Source of the DNA: Candidatus Martarchaeota archaeon
GTDB taxonomy: Archaea > Micrarchaeota > Micrarchaeia > Micrarchaeales > Micrarchaeaceae
Reading direction: 5' to 3'
Assembly: GCA_023485745.1 (NCBI GenBank)
Contig: JAMCZL010000035.1
Location: 1 to 5,998, forward strand
Length of the DNA: 5,998 nt
Of the stretch, positions 1 through 4,730 are shown one piece after another. A program made the translations under genes and the position numbers. The notes beneath the pieces were generated by a model, which had not been told where the DNA came from, made no database searches, and saw only the letters and a program-made list of their open reading frames with translations. The first letter of the stretch is position 1. Each line of letters begins with the position of its first letter.

Positions 1-900
1 TAGCGACGCTATGAGCGGGGTATAACCCCTGACTCCCTGCAGGTACATTATCAGCAGGAACGTGACCCCCATGAATCCCAGCCCCTGGAACAGCGCGGCC
101 ATCATAGAATTGCGCAGCACCTTGTTGTGGAACATGGAAAAGTTTATCGTGGGCATCTTTGCCCTCCTGTCAAAGAGCACGAAGGCGATTACAAGCAGTA
201 TTCCAGTAACGAACAGTGCAACGTTAACGGCATTGCTGCCTACGGAGGCGTATTCTATGCCGGAATAGGATATGAGGGCTATCGCGGCGCCCAGCAGAGC
301 CATGCCAACCAGATCAATGTGCTCGTTGGTCTTTGCCCTGTCCTTCAGGTATTTCATGCCCAGCGCAACGGCAAATATCCCTATCGGAACGTTTATGAAG
401 AATATGTACCTGTATCCTATGAATGTGGTTATCACCCCGCCCAGCACTATGCCTAGAAGCGCGCCTATGTTCCAGCTCATGGACGTGAACCCGTAGGCCT
501 TGCCTATCCTGGCCCTGTCGAACGTGTCAGCTATGATGGCCCCGCTGTTGGATGATATGAGCGCCCCTCCGACCGCCTGCACGATCCTGAATAGTATCAG
601 GGTTATGTCTGTTGGGGCAATGCCGCACAGAAAGGACGCTATTGTGAATATTGCAAATCCGAGGTTGAACATCTTCGCCCTTCCATATATGTCTCCTATC
701 CTGCCGAGCTGCGTGGAGAGCACAGCGACAACTATTATGTATGCAAGAATGACCCATATGATGGTCGAGATTGTCGAATGCAGCGCCTGGGTTATTGCCG
801 GAAACGCGAGCAGGACTATGGTCGAGTCTATCGAAGCCATCAGCGTTCCGATAACCACAACCAGCAGTACGAGGTTCTCCTTCGGCTTTGCGTCTTGCAT
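1..900 (-). CDS. MFS drug-exporter-like transporter, DHA2 (14-helix) type, partial
   Basis: The reverse strand is open from an ATG at 900 to the left edge (300 codons, no stop), so the C-terminal part is missing. The product is a hydrophobic inner-membrane protein with about nine visible helices (roughly 10-34, 46-62, 76-94, 98-118, 137-158, 163-181, 194-212, 223-243, 265-286). Family signatures are in order: an acidic helix-1 motif IDSTIVLLAFP (24-34), MFS motif A LGRIGDIYGRAK (65-76), the motif-B arginine in RIVQAVGGA (105-113), a motif-C-like GALLGIVLGG (146-155), and YRYIFFINVPIG (163-174), typical of EmrB/QacA-like proton antiporters. By family it would export drugs or other small lipophilic compounds using the proton gradient; the substrate cannot be told. 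An in-frame TGA lies 12 bases before the ATG. Two GTG codons just upstream (909-904) are alternative starts. Confident in the family, not in the substrate. Confidence 0.93.
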   Translation of the reverse strand, partial: MQDAKPKENLVLLVVVIGTLMASIDSTIVLLAFPAITQALHSTISTIIWVILAYIIVVAVLSTQLGRIGDIYGRAKMFNLGFAIFTIASFLCGIAPTDITLILFRIVQAVGGALISSNSGAIIADTFDRARIGKAYGFTSMSWNIGALLGIVLGGVITTFIGYRYIFFINVPIGIFAVALGMKYLKDRAKTNEHIDLVGMALLGAAIALISYSGIEYASVGSNAVNVALFVTGILLVIAFVLFDRRAKMPTINFSMFHNKVLRNSMMAALFQGLGFMGVTFLLIMYLQGVRGYTPLIASL

Positions 901-967
901 CTGCACCACTCAGCACGCTAGTATTTTTAGGGAAGGTATTTATCAAGTTGCAGGAATTTTTTAAAGC
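901..967 (-). promoter_or_regulatory. Promoter and RBS region of the DHA2-type transporter
   Basis: Read on the minus strand, this AT-rich spacer holds two candidate TATA boxes. One is TTTAAAAA (965-958), about 60 bases before the start; the other is GATAAATA (944-937), about 40 bases before it. A GGTG at 907-904 could be the ribosome binding site but leaves only three bases to the ATG, so one of the overlapping GTG codons may be the real start. I cannot decide between the two boxes. Confidence 0.45.
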
Positions 968-969
968 AG

Positions 970-1009
970 AATAAAAATCGCGCATGGCATGCATGTGGGT
1001 ATGCCATGC
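970..1009 (-). terminator. Hairpin plus T-tract terminator after the repeat protein gene
   Basis: The arms GCATGGCAT (982-990) and ATGCCATGC (1001-1009) are perfect 9-bp complements around a 10-base loop. On the minus strand the hairpin is followed by GCGATTTTTATT (981-970), a T-rich tract; on the plus strand no T-run follows. It begins 32 bases after the stop of the minus-strand gene at 1041-1262, which fits a terminator for that gene. It also lies upstream of the transporter promoter, so an operator role is an alternative. Confidence 0.5.
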
Positions 1010-1040
1010 CGGAACTTGCAAGCCGCAATAAGACGGGCCG

Positions 1041-1262
1041 CTACTTCTTGTTGCGACCCTGCTTGGCTCTTGCTATGTATCCGTTTGAATCAACAAAGTA
1101 TATAAAGCCCTTTTCTCTCTGCACAAACTCGTTCCCTATCCTCTTCTTAGTGCCAGACTTGTTGGACCTTTGCGGCACCTGCCATACATAGCCGTCCTTT
1201 CCCACATAATACAGGTAGCCCTCCTGTCTGCTTATCGATTCGTTAGATATCCTTTCTGCCAT
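1041..1262 (-). CDS. Small basic protein made of two tandem 28-residue units
   Basis: This 73-residue protein is not one I can name. Residues 4-31 and 41-68 are two copies of one unit, each starting RI.NE and continuing through G(Y/F)(L/I)Y(Y/F)V...GY(V/I); 11 of 28 positions are identical and most others similar. A lysine/serine linker (32-40) joins them and the tail (GRNKK) is basic. The alternating aromatic and glycine residues suggest each unit folds as a beta-hairpin or small sheet. There is no signal peptide or membrane helix, so it is probably cytoplasmic; the net positive charge would allow nucleic-acid binding, but that is only inference. The ATG at 1262 is well supported: GGTGG sits four bases upstream and a TATA box about 30 bases upstream. 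It appears monocistronic, with a hairpin terminator behind it. A superficial likeness to cell-wall-binding repeats is probably chance. Confidence 0.85.
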   Translation of the reverse strand: MAERISNESISRQEGYLYYVGKDGYVWQVPQRSNKSGTKKRIGNEFVQREKGFIYFVDSNGYIARAKQGRNKK

Positions 1263-1301
1263 AAAACCACCGATTATATTAAGTATTTAGTATTTAAAAA
1301 A
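1263..1301 (-). promoter_or_regulatory. Promoter and RBS of the two-unit small protein
   Basis: On the minus strand TTTTTTAAATA (1301-1291) is a good archaeal TATA box. Start of transcription would be expected near 1269-1273, giving a very short leader. GGTGG (1271-1267) lies four bases before the ATG and matches the archaeal anti-Shine-Dalgarno. The T-run at the left of the box may also serve as the termination tract for the HIT gene ending at 1349. Confidence 0.6.
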
Positions 1302-1348
1302 CGATGTGTCTTGTTCGTATTCTAGCAAAATTGCGCCCTGGCGTTATT

Positions 1349-1768
1349 TCATGCATCGTTGCCGGATATCTTGGCAAAGACCTCTTCTATGCCCTTGGCA
1401 TTAGAGATCCTGCTGCCTCCGAAGAACATCTTTACCCTGTCTCCAGCATACCTGGGTATGAGGTGCATGTGGAAATGGAATACCTCCTGCTGCGCAGTCC
1501 TGCCCGAAGACTGCAGAAGGTTTGCGGCCTCTGCGCCCAGCCTGCTCCTGTAGAGCAGGGCAAGCCTTTTTGCAGCTGCCGCTATATGCTCCAGCTCCTG
1601 TTCCGGTATGTCATAAATGTTCTCATAGTGCTCCTTAGGCACTATCAGGGTGTGGCCCCTGCTTACCGGGTGTATGTCAAGGAAGGCCCGCACGTGTTCG
1701 TCCTCGTATACCGTATAGGAAGCAGCCCTATCGGCAACTATCTCGCAGAAAATGCACTTTGACGCCAT
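1349..1768 (-). CDS. HIT-family nucleotide hydrolase/transferase
   Basis: This 139-residue protein is a complete histidine-triad protein of normal length. The triad HFHMHL is at 98-103, with H98, H100 and H102; by family knowledge the middle histidine is the nucleophile that takes the nucleotidyl group. CIFC (5-8) together with H47 and probably H98 matches the structural zinc site of CxxC-type HIT proteins. Other family marks are the YEDEHVRAFLDIHP segment (21-34), RGHTLIVPKEH (37-47) and the HLIPRY end (102-107). Members cleave dinucleoside polyphosphates such as Ap4A, or nucleoside phosphoramidates and adenylates; the sequence does not separate these. It is cytoplasmic. The ATG at 1768 has a GGTG nine bases upstream. 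It is transcribed away from the orphan gene at 1857 and followed by an 86-base gap before the next minus-strand gene. Confidence 0.95.
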   Translation of the reverse strand: MASKCIFCEIVADRAASYTVYEDEHVRAFLDIHPVSRGHTLIVPKEHYENIYDIPEQELEHIAAAAKRLALLYRSRLGAEAANLLQSSGRTAQQEVFHFHMHLIPRYAGDRVKMFFGGSRISNAKGIEEVFAKISGNDA

Positions 1769-1856
1769 ATATTAACGCACCGGTAATAATTCACGCGCAA
1801 AATATTAAAACAATTTCTGGAACTTGCAGAGAAAACCCTAAAAGTGTTGCGAATGA
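1769..1856. promoter_or_regulatory. Divergent promoter region between the HIT gene and the 140-residue orphan gene
   Basis: Both flanking genes start at the edges of this 88-base gap. A single AT-rich block, CAAAATATTAAAACAA (1798-1813), could give a TATA box on either strand: TTTTAATATTTTG toward the HIT gene (start about 35 bases away) and AATATTAAAA toward the orphan gene (about 50 bases away). The HIT gene has GGTG at 1781-1778. The orphan gene has no clear ribosome binding site. The decamer GGAACTTGCA at 1819-1828 also occurs at 1011-1020. Confidence 0.5.
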
Positions 1857-2279
1857 ATGATAAACAGAATAGGTGTTTCAATACAGAAGCAAAGGGCTAC
1901 TTCGGACCAGATAGAGTGGCTGAAGCTGATGGTAAGCGATGTGCATATAGGGCTGATAAGCTTAGAGAACGGCTTTGACAGAGAAGCAGTGTCGATCGTC
2001 AATTCGCGCATAGAGGGGGTGATTGGGGTGTGCGATGTAATACTAGACGGCGCCACGGCGCAAGAATCAAGGGCAGTCAAAAGGCAAATATCCCGGATGA
2101 ACGAGAAGCTGGAGCTTAATGCCTCCGAAAAGGGAATTGCAATAAGGAAAAATGCGATCTCTTTTCATGGATTAACTATAATAGTGGACAAGCTTGAGCC
2201 GACCCCGGAATTCAGAAACTTAAGGATAATCGACAGGGACAGAGATCCAAGTTCAGGCAACGGCGCAGGGCGTGCATGA
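1857..2279 (+). CDS. Hypothetical protein, 140 residues, unrecognised
   Basis: I do not recognise this protein. It is soluble-looking, with no signal peptide, membrane helix or cysteine pair. The first half (about 10-70) reads as alternating amphipathic helices, including DQIEWLKLMVSDVHIGLISL (17-36) and EAVSIVNSRIEGVIGVCDVIL (44-64, with a cysteine at 61). A charged helix follows at about 70-92 (RAVKRQISRMNEKLEL), then a strand-like part (95-115: GIAIRKNAISFHGLTIIVD). The tail from about 126 (DRDRDPSSGNGAGRA) is probably disordered. The coding call rests on a long open frame with the same ATA, AGG and AGA usage as its neighbours; the opposite-strand frame is poor. A TGA directly precedes the ATG at 1857 in the same frame, so no longer form exists. 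No Shine-Dalgarno is visible. It converges with the nucleotidase gene, ending 24 bases from that gene's stop. Confidence 0.75.
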   Translation: MINRIGVSIQKQRATSDQIEWLKLMVSDVHIGLISLENGFDREAVSIVNSRIEGVIGVCDVILDGATAQESRAVKRQISRMNEKLELNASEKGIAIRKNAISFHGLTIIVDKLEPTPEFRNLRIIDRDRDPSSGNGAGRA

Positions 2280-2303
2280 TCTGCCCGCAAAACGCCTTCA
2301 AAT

Positions 2304-2897
2304 TCACCTGCCTAACTTTGCAAGTATCTCAGCCCAGCTAGATACTGGCATTATATTTGTATCAGAGTTGCTTGCAGCGTTTGCCAGACGCTCATTCCAC
2401 GGCTGCCTCAGCATGAAAACCTTCTTGCCTGCGCTTGAATAGTGCTCTGCAACCATAGGGTTGTCATCTATGAATGCATCGTAGCCCGAGAAGCCGAGCT
2501 TCTCCCCGCTGCTCCTAAGATGCACAAAATTGTCAAATCTTATGTTATTTACGTAAAGCCATGCAAGCACCGCTTCCAGCTTTCCTGAAGTTGCAGTGAA
2601 TATATCTATTACGTAGTCCTTGCGCAGCTTTGCCATTACCCTGGGGATGTCCTTGTCCATAAGGGCTATCATGGACTTATTGTCCCATGCCCTTACAAAT
2701 GCATCCATTACCTTGTCCTTCCCTATCTTTGCAAAAAGGTTTATGTTGTAGTCCGTTATGTCCTCCTTTTTTATGCCTATGCCATACTCCTTGCGTATCA
2801 TGTCTATGACGTTTGAAGTCACGTCAGCGATAGTGTCGTCCAAGTCTACCGCGATTCTTTTTTTCCTGCCTGCAGGATCAATCCGTATTTCGGCCAT
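2304..2897 (-). CDS. HAD-superfamily phosphatase, 5'-nucleotidase (NT5C-like)
   Basis: The 197-residue protein has all four HAD motifs. Motif I is VDLDDT (17-22), giving the nucleophile D18 and acid/base D20. Motif II is FTATSG (100-105), a threonine or serine. Motif III is the lysine in GEKLGFSGYD (K133). Motif IV is the metal-binding pair DD (144-145) in AFIDDNP. Residues about 25-95 form a helical cap of the C1 type. The layout fits the 5'(3')-deoxyribonucleotidase-like (NT5C) group, which removes the phosphate from nucleoside monophosphates with magnesium; the substrate is inferred, and another small phosphomonoester is possible. It is cytoplasmic, with no signal peptide. The ATG at 2897 starts nine bases after the stop of the membrane-protein gene at 2907-3356, so the two are probably one transcript. 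The ribosome binding site is weak (GAGATG). Confidence 0.88.
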   Translation of the reverse strand: MAEIRIDPAGRKKRIAVDLDDTIADVTSNVIDMIRKEYGIGIKKEDITDYNINLFAKIGKDKVMDAFVRAWDNKSMIALMDKDIPRVMAKLRKDYVIDIFTATSGKLEAVLAWLYVNNIRFDNFVHLRSSGEKLGFSGYDAFIDDNPMVAEHYSSAGKKVFMLRQPWNERLANAASNSDTNIMPVSSWAEILAKLGR

Positions 2898-2906
2898 GGC
2901 TGCATC

Positions 2907-3356
2907 TCATTTGCTATTGCCGTTGCATTTGCCTATTGGCGCGGCAGAGAATTTTCCCTCCATGATCTCCTTTTCTAGTTTATCCAGCTTTTCCTCGCTG
3001 ACCGGGTGGAAGACCTTGTCTGTTTGTCTATTTAACCATTCGCCAAACAAAAAGCCCACGGCCCATATTGCCGCTATCACGACTACTACTATATCGGTGC
3101 CAACTATGGCGAATTCCCCAGCATTGCTGATTATGCCTGCGACCGTGAACACTGTTCCCGCTATGGCTGCAAAGACACCGGCAACCGCCACGCCTGCCAT
3201 GCCTGGCTTCCAGCTATTCTCTTTATGATCAGCTTTGTGGGTCACATCTTTGCGCAGCCCTATTCCCCTTGGAATGGTTGTTTGCTCTTCAAACGAATAC
3301 AGCGTCAGCTGAGCGCTTTCTGGTGCCTTATTTGATTTGACAAGCTTGCTGTTCAT
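2907..3356 (-). CDS. Small two-helix membrane protein, unknown function
   Basis: The 149-residue product has a hydrophilic, partly basic N-terminal domain (1-50), two membrane helices (about 53-77, glycine and alanine rich, and about 83-106, valine rich and ending FLFGEWLNR) and a charged tail with a short amphipathic helix (about 119-134: VSEEKLDKLEKEIMEG). No enzymatic motif is seen and I cannot assign it to a family. The helices are joined by a short turn (ISNAGEFAIVG), so both ends lie on the same side, probably the cytoplasm. I chose the ATG at 3356. A longer reading from TTG at 3383 adds nine residues but would start inside the TATA box. It overlaps nothing and lies nine bases upstream of the nucleotidase gene, so a working link is possible but unproven. 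It could anchor a partner or act as a small channel-like or regulatory protein; nothing decides this. Confidence 0.82.
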   Translation of the reverse strand: MNSKLVKSNKAPESAQLTLYSFEEQTTIPRGIGLRKDVTHKADHKENSWKPGMAGVAVAGVFAAIAGTVFTVAGIISNAGEFAIVGTDIVVVVIAAIWAVGFLFGEWLNRQTDKVFHPVSEEKLDKLEKEIMEGKFSAAPIGKCNGNSK

Positions 3357-3393
3357 AAAACCAAAATAAGTTGCGAAATTCAAATATTTATAG
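3357..3393 (-). promoter_or_regulatory. Promoter of the membrane protein/nucleotidase pair
   Basis: On the minus strand CTATAAATATTTG (3393-3381) contains a near-ideal archaeal TATA box, TATAAATA (3392-3385). It overlaps the TAA stop of the transporter gene ending at 3388. Transcription would start near 3363, about seven bases before the ATG at 3356, so the mRNA would be almost leaderless; this fits the lack of a clear Shine-Dalgarno. Confidence 0.6.
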
Positions 3394-4605
3394 GTTCTTG
3401 TGCCTCCTGTTGCCCAGGAGGAGCAGCGGGAGCATCACTACTGCCACTGCCGCCACTGCAAGCATTATCCACATTGCCAGGCTTATCTTTATGAAATTAA
3501 GCAGCCCTGTGAAGAGCAGCACCCCGGCTGCGCTTCCGAGAATCTGCCCAAAGCCCCATACAAAGGAATTGGCCCTGTTGATATACTTCTCAGGCACCAC
3601 CTGGCCGACATATCCCAAGGTTACGGAAAAGCCGTTGAAAGTCACAAACACGAAGACCGAATACGCGGCGCCTATGACAAGAATGTCTTTGCCGCCGTAT
3701 AGGAAAAAGAAGAACGCAATGCTGGAAAGTATGGTTGTTGCAGCAACTACCTTCCTCCCTCCAAACCTCGTAGTGAGATATCCGAAAACCAGCTGCCCTG
3801 CAATCGCGAAAACAAAGCTAAAAGTGAGCAGCCCCCCCACCACAAGCTCCGAATGCAGCTCGGTTAACAGGTACTCCGGCACAAACGTCGTTGTGCTTGC
3901 CATAAACATGGCCTTGACGAATATAATGGCCAGGAGAGGCAGCAGCGACATGAGGTAGCCGTTGCGCATTTTCACGTTGACCTGCGCGGAAACTGCCCTT
4001 CTTCGCATATGCGCCTTTGCGCCAGCAACCCTTCTGTTGACAAATCCGAGCCCCAAATATATTATAAGAGACGATATGAAAAGCTCCACTGCTACAACCG
4101 ACAGTGCGCCGGCCGCGCCGAGATAGCCCACAAGCAGCACAATTATTATAGGCATGACGGACCTGCCGAGGCTGCCGAAAGACCCGTTGACGCCCATGAC
4201 TGTCGGAGCCTTTGCCTTGTAGAACTTGCGGAGCACTGAAGCCCCCAGCGGATGGTAAAAAGCGGTACCGGAACCCAGAAGCAGAACAGCCGCCAAAATG
4301 AGCTCCACCATGTATGCGCGGAATGCAAACGACGCGGCAAACGCGGCCATTGAAAGGCCAAGCAGGAATATGCCAAAAGCAATCAGGGCGCCTTCGTCTT
4401 GCATGCTGTCTGCAATCCTGCCTATTGGAAAGCTCAGCAGGCCGTAAATCAGCTCGTAGACTACTGCAAGATAGCCAAGCAGCACAATGCTGACCCCTGG
4501 CACAAGGGCATAGTAGGTTATCAGCAAAGGATAGACAAGGAACATGCTGTCGTTTGAGAAGTGCCCGAATGCAGTAAATACCAGAGAGCGCAGTCTTTCC
4601 TCCAA
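3388..4605 (-). CDS. MFS transporter, fosmidomycin-resistance-like, TTG start
   Basis: A complete 405-residue, 12-helix MFS protein. GHFSNDSMFLVYPLLI (14-29) in helix 1, motif A-like FPIGRIAD (59-66), GSGTAFYHPLGASVLRKFY (111-129) and SFGSLGRSVMP (142-152) resemble the fosmidomycin-resistance (Fsr) group of exporters. A second motif-A copy, GYLTTRFGGRKV (275-286), marks the C-terminal half. The halves are joined by a strongly basic cytoplasmic loop (about 190-215: RR, RRR, K, R). The substrate is not predictable; sugar or acid uptake is possible. The start is TTG at 4605: GGTG (4614-4611) lies five bases upstream, a TGA is in frame further up, and the first internal ATG (residue 21) would remove part of helix 1. 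On the coding strand there is a run of seven G at 3838-3832. It is divergent from tyrS. Confidence 0.93.
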   Translation of the reverse strand: MEERLRSLVFTAFGHFSNDSMFLVYPLLITYYALVPGVSIVLLGYLAVVYELIYGLLSFPIGRIADSMQDEGALIAFGIFLLGLSMAAFAASFAFRAYMVELILAAVLLLGSGTAFYHPLGASVLRKFYKAKAPTVMGVNGSFGSLGRSVMPIIIVLLVGYLGAAGALSVVAVELFISSLIIYLGLGFVNRRVAGAKAHMRRRAVSAQVNVKMRNGYLMSLLPLLAIIFVKAMFMASTTTFVPEYLLTELHSELVVGGLLTFSFVFAIAGQLVFGYLTTRFGGRKVVAATTILSSIAFFFFLYGGKDILVIGAAYSVFVFVTFNGFSVTLGYVGQVVPEKYINRANSFVWGFGQILGSAAGVLLFTGLLNFIKISLAMWIMLAVAAVAVVMLPLLLLGNRRHKNL

Positions 4606-4647
4606 TTTTTCACCGGTGCATAATTTTCATCGCACAAATAAAAGCCT
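4606..4647 (-). promoter_or_regulatory. Promoter and RBS of the fosmidomycin-resistance-like transporter
   Basis: On the minus strand TTTTATTT (4643-4636) is a plausible TATA box about 34 bases before the TTG start. GGTGAAAAATTG (4614-4603) gives a strong archaeal ribosome binding site at normal spacing, and it decides the unusual start. The box at 4674-4681 is nearly symmetric and might also serve this strand, with a longer leader. Confidence 0.5.
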
Positions 4648-4673
4648 TTTCCGACTTTGCCATGCACGGCATC

Positions 4674-4730
4674 TTTAAATAACATTTCTAATAAATATCA
4701 ACAGGCAGCAGGAGTCTGCATCGTGATGCA
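4674..4730 (+). promoter_or_regulatory. tyrS promoter and leader
   Basis: TTTAAATA at 4674-4681 is a textbook archaeal TATA box. Transcription would start near 4701-4706, leaving a leader of about 25-30 bases before the ATG at 4731. A second AT-rich stretch, ATAAATA (4691-4697), is an alternative box with an almost leaderless product. GGAG (4711-4714) is rather far from the start (16 bases); GTGAT (4723-4727) is the nearer candidate binding site. No T-box or riboswitch fold is visible. Confidence 0.6.
4717..4730 (+). repeat. 14-bp inverted repeat abutting the tyrS start codon
   Basis: TGCATC (4717-4722) and GATGCA (4725-4730) are perfect 6-bp complements around GT, ending on the base before the ATG. 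It could be an operator half-site pair for a dimeric regulator or a small hairpin hiding the start region. The two-base spacer suits a DNA site better than an RNA hairpin. Chance is possible at this size. Confidence 0.45.

Noticed and set aside
527..1021. A 164-codon minus-strand frame overlapping the start of the first transporter
   Set aside because: It is a shadow in another frame of the transporter gene, whose own frame holds clear MFS motifs; its sequence is low-hydrophobicity and rich in His, Arg and Cys without motifs.
1541..1559. 7-bp inverted repeat CCTGCTC/GAGCAGG in the HIT gene
   Set aside because: It lies in coding sequence, and arms of this length are expected by chance several times in 6 kb.
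1853..1975. A 40-codon frame from the ATG at 1853 overlapping the orphan gene
   Set aside because: It is short, ends at a TGA within the orphan gene and has no ribosome binding site; the 140-residue frame starting four bases later is far better supported.
1838..2080. An 80-codon minus-strand frame opposite the orphan gene
   Set aside because: Its serine- and isoleucine-rich sequence is what the antisense of the plus-strand codons gives, and it has no promoter or ribosome binding site.
2488..2504. 7-bp inverted repeat GAGAAGC/GCTTCTC in the nucleotidase gene
   Set aside because: It falls on the conserved motif-III lysine region, where codons explain the sequence; no T-tract or boundary is nearby.
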